Below, piece after piece: positions 8,234-16,487 of a stretch of DNA of 64,000 nucleotides. Every line of letters begins with the position of its first letter. Position 1 is the stretch's first letter. The notes beneath the pieces were generated by a model. The model was not told the DNA's origin and did not search any database. It was given only the letters and a program-made list of their open reading frames with translations. The stretch is from Massiliimalia sp050943535 (GTDB taxonomy: Bacteria; Bacillota; Clostridia; Oscillospirales; Ruminococcaceae), in the NCBI GenBank assembly GCA_050943535.1, contig JBMNPJ010000007.1, forward strand, positions 97,856 through 161,855, given 5' to 3'. The position numbers and the translations under genes were made by a program.

Positions 8234-9892
8234 TTATCCTAAAGCACGGTTCACTGCGCTGACCAAAGCGCGAACAGACGCTTCCATAATGTCGTTATGG
8301 ATTCCTGCACCCCAGAATACTTTACCCTGTGCATCAGCAACACCTACATATGCCACCGCTTTTGAGGTGGAACCCTGTTCCAAAGCATGTTCAGTGTACT
8401 GAATCAAGGTAAAGCTGATTCCCATCTGGTCTTTCAAAATATTGCTGACAGCGTCCAAACGGCCGTTACCAGTACCCTGATAGTCTTTGGTTTCCCCTTT
8501 CCAGTTCAAGGTGATCTGGGCATGAACATTGTCACCATGTGGGAAGTTGGTATTGACTACCTGAATTGGTGCTTCAATATTGACATACTGATTTTCAAAA
8601 ATGTCATATACTTCTGATGGTTTTAATTCCTTATGCAGATGGTCAGAAACATTTTTAACCGCATAGCCAAAATCTTCCCGCATTTTTGGTGGAAGTTCAA
8701 ATCCATAATTCTGCTGCAGCAGATAACCGATCCCGCCTTTGCCGGACTGGCTGTTGATGCGGATAACATCGCTTTCGTATTCTCTGCCCACATCTTTCGG
8801 GTCGATTGGCAGGTATGGAACGGTCCAGTGTTCTGGATGTTTTTCTTCCCGCCATTTCATGCCTTTTGCAATTGCATCCTGATGAGAACCAGAGAATGCA
8901 GCAAACACCAATTTTCCGGAATACGGCTGGCGGTCGTATACTGTCATGCCGGTAACATCTTCATAAAATTCCACAATCGGAGGAATATTTGTAAAGTCAA
9001 GCTGTGGGTCTACCCCCTGAGAATACATATTCAAAGCCAATGTGATAATATCTACATTCCCGGTTCGTTCCCCGTTTCCAAACAAGGTTCCTTCGATTCG
9101 GTCAGCACCTGCCAACAATCCCATTTCAGAGTCTGCTACTGCACAGCCTCGGTCGTTGTGAGGATGCAGGGAAAGCACTACATTTTCCCGGTATTTCAGG
9201 TGATCGCTCATGTATTCCACCTGGTTGGCGTATACGTGAGGCATAGAATGAGATACCGTAACAGGCAGATTGATAATTACTTTATTATCTTCTGTTGGCT
9301 GCCAAATATCCAAAACCTGATTGCAGATATCCAGTGCAAATTCCATTTCGGTTCCGGTAAAGCTTTCCGGAGAATATTCAAACTGAAAATTGCCTTCGTA
9401 TTCTTTGGACAATTTCTGGAGCAGTTTTGCCCCAAATACGGCGATGTCAATGATTTCTTCTTTGGATTTGCGGAAAACCTGTTCTCTCTGTGCCACAGAA
9501 GTGGAGTTATACAGATGAACCACCGCATGTTTTGCGCCTTTTAAGGCATCAAATGTTTTGCGGATAATGTGTTCCCGTGACTGGGTCAATACCTGGATGG
9601 TTACGTCATCCGGAATCAAATCCTGTTCAATCAGGGTGCGCAAAAAGGTATATTCGGTTTCAGAAGCAGCTGGGAATCCCACTTCAATTTCTTTAAAGCC
9701 CAGCTGTACCAGCAATTTGAAAAAAGCAACCTTTTGTTCCAAACTCATAGGAACAATCAAAGACTGGTTTCCGTCCCGCAGGTCTACGCTGCACCAAATA
9801 GGAGCTTTTTCAATATGGTCTTTTTGTGCCCACCGCATTTCACATACAGGCGGGTTAAAATACTGTCTGGTATACTTGTTTGCGTTCATCAT
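8234..9892 (-). CDS. leuA: 2-isopropylmalate synthase (long form)
   Basis: 552 aa. Condenses acetyl-CoA with 2-oxoisovalerate in the first committed step of leucine synthesis. The length and the N-terminal extension with CEMRWAQKD place it in the long LeuA class (actinobacterial/fungal type). Catalytic DRE-TIM motifs: CSVDLRDGNQSL, where the Asp-Gly segment binds metal, and LSLHPHNDRG, which supplies the HxH ligands. A C-terminal LeuA dimer/regulatory domain (about residues 430-552) for leucine feedback follows. It is monocistronic with its own terminator. Expression is set by the leucine T-box upstream. Confidence 0.95.
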   Translation of the reverse strand: MMNANKYTRQYFNPPVCEMRWAQKDHIEKAPIWCSVDLRDGNQSLIVPMSLEQKVAFFKLLVQLGFKEIEVGFPAASETEYTFLRTLIEQDLIPDDVTIQVLTQSREHIIRKTFDALKGAKHAVVHLYNSTSVAQREQVFRKSKEEIIDIAVFGAKLLQKLSKEYEGNFQFEYSPESFTGTEMEFALDICNQVLDIWQPTEDNKVIINLPVTVSHSMPHVYANQVEYMSDHLKYRENVVLSLHPHNDRGCAVADSEMGLLAGADRIEGTLFGNGERTGNVDIITLALNMYSQGVDPQLDFTNIPPIVEFYEDVTGMTVYDRQPYSGKLVFAAFSGSHQDAIAKGMKWREEKHPEHWTVPYLPIDPKDVGREYESDVIRINSQSGKGGIGYLLQQNYGFELPPKMREDFGYAVKNVSDHLHKELKPSEVYDIFENQYVNIEAPIQVVNTNFPHGDNVHAQITLNWKGETKDYQGTGNGRLDAVSNILKDQMGISFTLIQYTEHALEQGSTSKAVAYVGVADAQGKVFWGAGIHNDIMEASVRALVSAVNRALG

Positions 9893-10000
9893 GATTCATT
9901 GGTCCTTTCTCACTTCAGATTTACTGTTCAGGAACAAGACTCCGGACTATTTCCCCTGTTTTTTCACAATCAAAAACTTGTGTAAAAAACTGTTTTTGGA

Positions 10001-10340
10001 CAATAAAAATAGCCCTTCCTCTCTATCCTTTTTGCATAGAGACGAAAGACTTTGCAATCTCACGTGGTACCACTCTAATTTCATGTATCAACATGCACTC
10101 ATTTACAGATACAGCCATGACCTTTGTCATATGCCTATATCCTCCTTCGATAACGGGAAGGACCCGTCAACACTTACTTATTGCTGTTCAGTATGCTACT
10201 TCAAGGCCAGTTCAAATTTTCTCCGCAATTGCCTTACACCACCCGGCAACTCTCTGAATACTTTAAAAATCCTACTATTCCTCTGCAACGTATTTTGATA
10301 AAAATTACTTTTTCAGAAACTCAATGGAAAACACTAAGTT
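10001..10340 (-). promoter_or_regulatory. T-box leader with Leu (CUG) specifier, upstream of leuA
   Basis: On the minus strand the leader shows the T-box bulge TGGTACCACG (plus 10063-10072). It is followed by a terminator hairpin (about 10014-10048) and a T-run (plus 10001-10010). In stem I the GAA that typically precedes a specifier (plus 10211-10213) is followed by CTG (plus 10208-10210), a leucine codon. The UGGU of the bulge is complementary to the ACCA end expected of tRNA-Leu. Uncharged tRNA-Leu should stabilise the antiterminator and let leuA be read. Confidence 0.9.
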
Positions 10341-10346
10341 TTTTAT

Positions 10347-10375
10347 ATTATAATCATTTTTCACTTTTTTCGCAA
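10347..10375 (-). promoter_or_regulatory. Promoter of the leuA T-box transcript
   Basis: Minus strand TTGCGA, 17 nt, TATAAT. The start would fall near 10340, just before stem I of the T-box. It gives a leader of about 450 nt. Confidence 0.65.
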
Positions 10376-10423
10376 CTGTCATTTTGCACAATTTTTGGTG
10401 ATATAATCCAACTTTCGGCGAAC

Positions 10424-10452
10424 TTGTTTCTCATTTTCTGACATGATATAAT
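10424..10452 (+). promoter_or_regulatory. Promoter of glgB
   Basis: TTGTTT, 17 nt, TATAAT, ending 55 nt before the glgB ATG. It is divergent from the leuA leader promoter about 50 nt away. Confidence 0.6.
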
Positions 10453-10507
10453 GTTTATATATAAAATTACACCATTCGTCAAATTCTGTGTTGGAGGAAA
10501 TTTTGCC

Positions 10508-12355
10508 ATGAATCATCAAAACATTACTGCCTGCCTTCGCGGTCTGTCCAACCAAGCCTACCAGGTATTTGGCGCGCATTTTTCTCATGAATATGATCAG
10601 GACGGCGTTCGTTTTACTGTATATGCTCCCAATGCACAAAAGGTATCCTTAATCGGTGATTTTAATCAGTGGAGCGGATACGACCTATTCCGGAGCGACG
10701 ACGGAGTCTGGAGTATTTTTGCTGCCAATATTCCTGAAGGCAGTCTGTATAAATATCGAATTACCACGCTGTCCGGAGAAATCCATGACCGGATGGACCC
10801 CTTTGCCTATTGGAACGAAGTGCGTCCGAATACCGCTTCGATTGTCTATTCTTTGGACGGTTACTGCTGGAATGACCAAGCATGGATGGCAAAGCGGAAC
10901 AAGAACTTCAACGCTCCGTTAAATATTTATGAAATTCATGCCGGCTCTTGGAAAATCCCTGGAGAGGATCGGTTTTATACCTATACCCAACTGGCTGAGC
11001 ACCTGATCCCTTATGTAAAGCAAAACGGATATACCCATATTGAATTCCTTCCCTTAACCGAACATCCTTTTGACGGTTCCTGGGGATATCAGCCCACCGG
11101 TTATTTCAGTCCTACCAGCCGGTATGGAACCCCAAAACAGCTGATGGAGCTAATCGACCGATGTCACCAGGCAGGGATCGGCGTGATTTTGGATTTTGTT
11201 CCGGTTCATTTTGTTAAGGATTTCTATGCCCTGCATCAATATGACGGCGGGTATCTTTACGAGAGTCAATTCGATGACCGGCGTTTTTCCCAGTGGGATA
11301 CTGCCCTGTTTGATTATACAAAGCCCTATGTGCTGAGCTTTATGGAATCTGCTTTAGAGTTTTGGGTTCAATACTACCACATTGACGGTATCCGGTATGA
11401 TGCAGTGGCAAACCTTATTTATCCCCACGGTGCTCCAGAAAATGGTGTCAACGAACCGGGAATCTGGTTTTTAAAACAGGCAAATTTTGCTTTGGCTCAA
11501 AATCATCCAGATGTGATGCTTATTGCAGAGGATTCTTCCAATTATTTAAAAGTGACCGCTCCTGTGGTTTACGGCGGTTTGGGATTTGATTATAAATGGA
11601 ATTTAGGATGGATGCACGACATTCTGGAATACATGGCGCTTCCTCCGGAACAGCGCGCCAGCCATCATCACCTGCTGACCTTTTCGATTACCTATTTTTA
11701 TCAGGAAATTTACCTGCTGCCCTTTTCTCACGATGAGGTGGTTCACGGCAAAAAGACGATTATTGATAAAATCTGGGGAAACTATGAGGAAAAGTTCCAG
11801 CAGCTGCGGCTTTTGTATGTATATATGTTTACCCATCCTGGGAAAAAGCTCAACTTTATGGGCAATGAACTGGCGGAATTTAAAGAATGGTCTGAAGCAA
11901 AAGAGCTGGGGTGGAATCTGCTGGAATTTCCTGCCCATGACTGCTTTTTCCAATTTTTCCGAAATCTGTGCTGTCTATACCAGGAGCTTTCTCCCCTGTA
12001 TGCACAGGATTATCATCCGGACAGTTTTCACTGGATTGATGTAAACAATGCTTCTCAAAATTTGCTGGCCTATAAACGCATTGATGGAAACAAAACCATT
12101 TATGTGGTTTTAAACTTCTCTTCCCGCCCGATTTATGGATACCGCCTCAGGGTTGAACAGCCGGGAACATATAGGGAAATTCTCAACACCGACGCTGTCT
12201 CTTTTGGCGGAAGCGGTTTGGTGAATGACTCTTTGTTCTCTCACAGCAATGCTATGGGGAACGAAATTCATCTGGCAATCGGCGCTTACAGCGGTATCAT
12301 TTTGGAGAAAACGGAGGAGGAAACAACATCCACGAGCAATGACGCGTTGATGTAA
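10508..12355 (+). CDS. glgB: 1,4-alpha-glucan branching enzyme
   Basis: 615 aa. Makes alpha-1,6 branches in glycogen by transferring glucan chains. N-terminal CBM48-like domain (GDFNQWSG about residue 45), then a GH13 barrel with DFVPVHF (region I), GIRYDAVANL (region II, nucleophile Asp), LIAEDSS (acid/base Glu) and FSHDEVVHG (region IV). The length fits the short GlgB forms of Firmicutes. Start at ATG 10508 because GGAGGA lies 9 nt upstream. No other glycogen genes (glgC, glgD, glgA, glgP) occur in the window, so it is separated from the usual cluster. Confidence 0.95.
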   Translation: MNHQNITACLRGLSNQAYQVFGAHFSHEYDQDGVRFTVYAPNAQKVSLIGDFNQWSGYDLFRSDDGVWSIFAANIPEGSLYKYRITTLSGEIHDRMDPFAYWNEVRPNTASIVYSLDGYCWNDQAWMAKRNKNFNAPLNIYEIHAGSWKIPGEDRFYTYTQLAEHLIPYVKQNGYTHIEFLPLTEHPFDGSWGYQPTGYFSPTSRYGTPKQLMELIDRCHQAGIGVILDFVPVHFVKDFYALHQYDGGYLYESQFDDRRFSQWDTALFDYTKPYVLSFMESALEFWVQYYHIDGIRYDAVANLIYPHGAPENGVNEPGIWFLKQANFALAQNHPDVMLIAEDSSNYLKVTAPVVYGGLGFDYKWNLGWMHDILEYMALPPEQRASHHHLLTFSITYFYQEIYLLPFSHDEVVHGKKTIIDKIWGNYEEKFQQLRLLYVYMFTHPGKKLNFMGNELAEFKEWSEAKELGWNLLEFPAHDCFFQFFRNLCCLYQELSPLYAQDYHPDSFHWIDVNNASQNLLAYKRIDGNKTIYVVLNFSSRPIYGYRLRVEQPGTYREILNTDAVSFGGSGLVNDSLFSHSNAMGNEIHLAIGAYSGIILEKTEEETTSTSNDALM

Positions 12356-12503
12356 TCCTGTACGTAACATAGAAGCAGCAACGACTGTCATTCAGCTGAC
12401 TAAGTTTTATATCATGAGTGATCAAGATACGCAAGCTATCATTTTATCAAAAACTTGTGTACTTAAAAATCAAAAAAAGATAAAATCCGAAAGGACTATC
12501 ATT

Positions 12504-12551
12504 ATGTTTAATATGCTCAAAACATGCTATAAACCATATCTTAGCAAATAA
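12504..12551 (+). CDS. Possible short peptide ORF, 15 codons
   Basis: Reads MFNMLKTCYKPYLSK and stops with TAA. AGGA lies 8 nt before the ATG. It sits upstream of an exporter-type ABC transporter and directly before a hairpin ending in a T-run. It could be a leader peptide for attenuation or a small exported peptide. The coding case rests only on the ribosome-binding site and position; a chance ORF is quite possible. The rest of the roughly 300-nt gap after glgB is AT-rich and I see no firm promoter. Confidence 0.25.
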   Translation: MFNMLKTCYKPYLSK

Positions 12552-12555
12552 TTTT

Positions 12556-12617
12556 AAGGCAATATCAAACTTTTAAAAAGGTAATTTTGGTTACCTCTAG
12601 TTTGTTGTTGCCTTTTT
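12556..12617 (+). terminator. Nested hairpin with T-run, candidate attenuator
   Basis: Outer arms AAGGCAA (12556-12562) and TTGCCTT (12608-12614), further AAAC/GTTT pairing inside, and an inner AGGTAA/TTACCT hairpin. A run of five T ends at 12617. It lies between the short ORF and the ABC transporter gene, 36 nt before its ATG. Confidence 0.45.
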
Positions 12618-12652
12618 ACAGTATTTACATGAACTGTGAAAGGATGTTTGCT

Positions 12653-14410
12653 ATGTTTAAAGGTTTATGGTTTTTTGTTCAGTTTGGGTGGAAATCCAAC
12701 AAAAAGTATATTATTTATAATGTGTGTTATCAATTTATCAATGGATTGATCCCATTGGTGGCTGTGACAATGCCGAAATTCATCATTGATGAACTAATGG
12801 GTCAACAGCGGATTTCTCGTCTTGTGATCTATACAGTTTTATTGATTGGATATTGCCTTGTTGCTCAGATGCTGTCCAACTTTTTCATGTTGGAGGCTTT
12901 TACTTTGCGGTGCAGGGTGGCTGCTGATTTTGGTTTGTTCATGCATAAAAAATTATTTGAGGCCGACTTTGAAAATTTGGAAAGCCCGGCATTTCTTGAT
13001 ATGAAAGAAAAGGCCAATAAATTTTTATACGGAGATTGGCATGGATTTTCTTATGTATTGGACAGCGCTTTAATGATTGTTGGTCAGTTCTTTACACTGG
13101 CAGGGATTATTGCCATTGTCGCCTCAATGAATTTGTGGATTGTATTGCTCTTCCTGTTATTGGTTTCCATCAGCTCGATTGTTGACGCATGGGCAAAAAA
13201 GAATGAAATTGCCCTGTCATTGGAGCAGGTCCGTACAGAAAGAGGATGGATGTATTTTAGCAGTTTGTCAGAAGACTTTATGTATGGAAAAGAAATCCGC
13301 ATTAATTCTTTTGGGGATTGGATATTACAACAGGAATCTAAATACGCCCAAAAAGCATGCGATTTCTATTCCAGACGCAATCGTTTTTACATTAAATCGG
13401 GAAACATTTCTGCTATTACCACTGCGGTACAGCAAATTCTGGCATATGGTTATTTGATTACACAAGTTTTAAGCGGTGTAATTTCTATAGGCAATTTTAC
13501 AATGTATCTTGGTGCTGTCAATTCATTTTCCTCTGCCATGAAAACCGTTATCAACAGTTTCGTGGATATTAATGCTTACGGAATTTATTACGACGCCATG
13601 AGAGATTATATGAATATTCCCGCTACCCTACGCAATACCGGAAATGAATCGATTGCTTCCCAAGCTCACACCATTGAATTTCGCAATGTTAGCTTTCGGT
13701 ATCAAGGAGCCACAGTGAATGCATTGGAACACGTAAATATTACCATACATCCGCATGAAAAACTTGCTGTTGTCGGAGAAAATGGAGCTGGAAAATCCAC
13801 CTTTGTAAAATTATTGTGTCGTCTTTATAAGCCCACAGAAGGAGAAATTTTGCTGGATAGAAAAAACATTCAGAAATATGACTATGAGGAATACATGAAT
13901 TTAATTTCTGCGGTATTTCAAGATTTTAAATTGTTTTCCTTTTCTTTAAGGGATAATGTATGTCTTTCCAAACCAGCAGATGATCAGAAAATTTATCATA
14001 TTTTTGATCAAATCGGTTTATCTGGGCTGATACAAAAACTAGGTGATGGATTAAACACCAGTGTATATAAAAATTTTGATGAAACCGGGTTTGAACCTTC
14101 CGGAGGAGAGGGACAAAAAATTGCTTTGGCACGGGCTTTGTATAAAAATGCCCCCATTGTTATTTTGGATGAACCTACCGCCGCATTAGATCCAAGGGCG
14201 GAATATGAAATTTATCAGCAGTTTAATTATCTGGTGCAGAATAAAACCGCAATTTATATTTCGCATCGACTGTCATCTTCCAAATTCTGCGATAAAATTG
14301 CTGTTTTTGATCATGGAACCATCATTGAATATGGAACCCATGACGAACTTTATAATAGCCAGGGATTGTATTACGAATTATTTCATACGCAGTCTCAGTT
14401 TTATCAATAA
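12653..14410 (+). CDS. ABC transporter, fused permease and ATPase (exporter type)
   Basis: 585 aa. Six transmembrane helices in the first ~330 residues, then a nucleotide-binding domain with Walker A GENGAGKST, Q-loop FQDFKLF, a variant signature PSGGEGQKIALARAL in place of LSGGQ, Walker B IVILDEPTAALDP and an H-loop ISHRL. This is a half-transporter exporter that acts as a dimer. Substrate unknown; peptides or drugs are likely for this subgroup. Start ATG 12653 with AAAGG 9 nt upstream; an ATG at 12644 abuts that site. The gene is visibly richer in A and T than its neighbours and is flanked by terminators, which fits recent acquisition. Confidence 0.88.
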   Translation: MFKGLWFFVQFGWKSNKKYIIYNVCYQFINGLIPLVAVTMPKFIIDELMGQQRISRLVIYTVLLIGYCLVAQMLSNFFMLEAFTLRCRVAADFGLFMHKKLFEADFENLESPAFLDMKEKANKFLYGDWHGFSYVLDSALMIVGQFFTLAGIIAIVASMNLWIVLLFLLLVSISSIVDAWAKKNEIALSLEQVRTERGWMYFSSLSEDFMYGKEIRINSFGDWILQQESKYAQKACDFYSRRNRFYIKSGNISAITTAVQQILAYGYLITQVLSGVISIGNFTMYLGAVNSFSSAMKTVINSFVDINAYGIYYDAMRDYMNIPATLRNTGNESIASQAHTIEFRNVSFRYQGATVNALEHVNITIHPHEKLAVVGENGAGKSTFVKLLCRLYKPTEGEILLDRKNIQKYDYEEYMNLISAVFQDFKLFSFSLRDNVCLSKPADDQKIYHIFDQIGLSGLIQKLGDGLNTSVYKNFDETGFEPSGGEGQKIALARALYKNAPIVILDEPTAALDPRAEYEIYQQFNYLVQNKTAIYISHRLSSSKFCDKIAVFDHGTIIEYGTHDELYNSQGLYYELFHTQSQFYQ

Positions 14411-14470
14411 CCATCAAAAATTGATAGAAATATAAACTGGTTAATCGCACTGTCTTTTCTATCATGTCAA

Positions 14471-14511
14471 AAGAGCACTTGCAGTCTAAAGGACTGCAAG
14501 TGCTCTTTTTT
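14471..14511. terminator. Strong bidirectional terminator
   Basis: Perfect 16-bp stem (AAGAGCACTTGCAGTC and its complement, 14471-14486 and 14492-14507) with a 5-nt loop, A residues before it and six T after it. It separates the ABC exporter from the convergent FNT gene. Confidence 0.95.
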
Positions 14512-14531
14512 GAATATCTTATTCAGAGTAA

Positions 14532-15380
14532 TTAGTTCCAGTTTTTTCGATGTGCTAAATAACACAAACCGCCTACATAAACTGCTCCGCCTACCAGGTT
14601 TCCCAAAGTAACCGGCAGTAAATTATTCCATAGAAAGCTGCCCCAATTTAAAGCATCCAGCTGCTGTGCAGTGAATCCATATAATTCCTGAGCCACTTGT
14701 CTGTATTGCTCAGAAGAAGCAGCAAAAATTCCAGCGGGAATGTAGTACATATTTGCCACACAGTGTTCAAATCCTGCTACTACAAATGCCATAATCGGGA
14801 AAAAGATTGCCAAAATTTTTCCTGCTACATCTTTTGCAGCTGCAGACATTAAAACTGCAGCACAAACTAAAATGTTACACAAAATCCCGGAAACAAATGC
14901 CTTTCCCCAGCTGAGGCTGACTTTGCCAACAGCAATTTTAATGGTAAATGCACCCAGTGCACCGCTGCTTTGATCCAGCTGCCCAGACCAGGAAACCAGC
15001 AAAGCAATCAAAGCCGCTCCTACAAAATTTCCCAGAAAAACCAATACCAGTGTTCTTACAACAGAAAGCCAAGACAATTTTTTATCCAAGCATCCCATAA
15101 CCATCATGCAGTCACCGGTAAATAATTCTCCCCCTACCAGGACAATCATCATCAAGCCTACTGGGAAAACAACCCCTGCTGTTAATCGAGCCAAACCTGC
15201 GTTTTGTACTGTGTGCATGGCTAAACTGCTGGAAGCAGCGCCAAAGGCAATCCATCCTCCTGCCATCACTGCTAAAATACAAAGCCGAATTAAGGATATC
15301 TTTGCTTTTGCAGTACTAGACATAATGTTTTTTTCAATGACATTGGCAGGATTTATTATCATTTCTTCCATCTTATCCAT
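14532..15380 (-). CDS. Formate/nitrite transporter family channel
   Basis: 282 aa, six transmembrane segments, aquaporin-like FNT fold. Family features: NPANVIEKNIM at the N-terminus, GELFTGDCMM, GNFVGAAL, LCNILVCAAVLMSAAAKD, and GFEHCVANMYYIP carrying the conserved central His. Members conduct formate, nitrite, lactate or hydrosulfide; in Clostridia formate (from pyruvate formate-lyase) and hydrosulfide are both possible. Monocistronic, with its own promoter and terminator. The central residues alone do not settle the substrate. Confidence 0.9.
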   Translation of the reverse strand: MDKMEEMIINPANVIEKNIMSSTAKAKISLIRLCILAVMAGGWIAFGAASSSLAMHTVQNAGLARLTAGVVFPVGLMMIVLVGGELFTGDCMMVMGCLDKKLSWLSVVRTLVLVFLGNFVGAALIALLVSWSGQLDQSSGALGAFTIKIAVGKVSLSWGKAFVSGILCNILVCAAVLMSAAAKDVAGKILAIFFPIMAFVVAGFEHCVANMYYIPAGIFAASSEQYRQVAQELYGFTAQQLDALNWGSFLWNNLLPVTLGNLVGGAVYVGGLCYLAHRKNWN

Positions 15381-15413
15381 CCTATCTTGATTGTTAAAAA
15401 AATGTCATGTTTA

Positions 15414-15442
15414 TTTATATCATACTCAAAGGATAGAATCAA
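15414..15442 (-). promoter_or_regulatory. Promoter of the FNT gene
   Basis: Minus strand TTGATT, 17 nt, TATAAA, about 34 nt upstream of the ATG. Confidence 0.6.
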
Positions 15443-15503
15443 CAAAAAAATGAATTTTCGGCGATTTTTCTATTATATGTATTTTGCTTTTTTATTTTTT
15501 GTG

Positions 15504-16361
15504 TCAATGCCCCACATGCTCAAAGGTCAAACAGCAGTTTCCTTCTAGTGCCTGTGGATCATCCAAAATCACTTCTCCTACCTCAGGACCTTTAATCCAT
15601 CCGCGGATCGGATTTTTAATACTGAGAATGGGCTTGGTCAATGTGGCTTCTACACAGGATTTTTCAAAGCTTAAATCGGTGTCAACCATTTCACAGTCAA
15701 TTAATTTTAAATTATCACAATAGCACAAAGGCTGTGTACCAATAATTTTACAGTTAATCAAAGTCAAATGGTTGGAATACCATCCCAGATATTCCCCTTT
15801 TAACACGCTGTTTTTTACAGTAACCCATTCACTGTGCCAAAACGCATCTTTGGTGTCAAATTCACAATTTTCAATTTCCATATAATTGACGTACTGGAAA
15901 GAGTATTTCCCTGTCAATTTGGTGTCAGTCAGTTTTAAATTTTCACTGCGCATCATAAAATATTCCCCGGCAGCAGTTACCCGGTTCATGGTACATCCTT
16001 TTACAGACCAGCCGAATTCCGGAGAAATGATGCTGCAGTCTTCCAGCAAAATATCATGGCATTCCCGTAAAGCCTTAATTCCGTGCAGCTGGGTATTGCG
16101 AATACAAGCATGATCTGTGTACCACAGCGCAGCACGGCAGGTATCGGTCATCATACTGTTGGCAATGGTCAAATACTGATCATGCCAAAAAGGATACCGC
16201 AAATGGAACTGACAGTTTTCTACTGTAACATCCCGGCATTCTTTTAATGCACTTTCGCCATCTGCCGGTCCTTCAAAGCAACAATTGCGAACGAGTACAT
16301 TTTTACTGCCGTACAATGCTCTTTCCTGATCCAATTTCTGATTTTCTATGATTTGTTTCAT
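15504..16361 (-). CDS. DUF3737 family protein, right-handed beta-helix
   Basis: 285 aa with short repeating units such as VRNCCFEG, VENCQFHL, MEIENCEFD and LTLINCKIIG, the periodic pattern of a right-handed parallel beta-helix. The sequence matches DUF3737, cytosolic proteins (no signal peptide) of unknown function found in gut Firmicutes. Many repeats carry Cys and aromatic residues at matching positions. Monocistronic. Its promoter has the geometry of MerR-controlled promoters, so it is probably induced by a small molecule or stress. Confidence 0.85.
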   Translation of the reverse strand: MKQIIENQKLDQERALYGSKNVLVRNCCFEGPADGESALKECRDVTVENCQFHLRYPFWHDQYLTIANSMMTDTCRAALWYTDHACIRNTQLHGIKALRECHDILLEDCSIISPEFGWSVKGCTMNRVTAAGEYFMMRSENLKLTDTKLTGKYSFQYVNYMEIENCEFDTKDAFWHSEWVTVKNSVLKGEYLGWYSNHLTLINCKIIGTQPLCYCDNLKLIDCEMVDTDLSFEKSCVEATLTKPILSIKNPIRGWIKGPEVGEVILDDPQALEGNCCLTFEHVGH

Positions 16362-16432
16362 CTTCTCATGAATTCCTTTCCTAATGAATGATATTGATCC
16401 ATTGTTTATACTGTCGACTTCTGCACTTAATC

Positions 16433-16463
16433 AGTATACACCTTGGAGTGCACTCTAAGGCAA
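16433..16463 (-). promoter_or_regulatory. MerR-type promoter with 19-bp spacer and dyad operator
   Basis: Minus strand TTGCCT (-35) and TATACT (-10) are 19 nt apart. A 20-bp dyad, CCTTAGAGTGCACTCCAAGG (one mismatched pair), fills the spacer and overlaps the -35. An over-long spacer with a central dyad is the hallmark of MerR-family activation by DNA untwisting. No MerR gene is present in the window. The -10 lies about 72 nt upstream of the DUF3737 ATG. Confidence 0.8.
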
Positions 16464-16487
16464 GTGTTTTTATCAATTCATGAAAAC

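Noticed and set aside
8633..9544. 303-codon plus-strand frame opposite leuA
   Set aside because: Antisense shadow of leuA with no start site and no domain.
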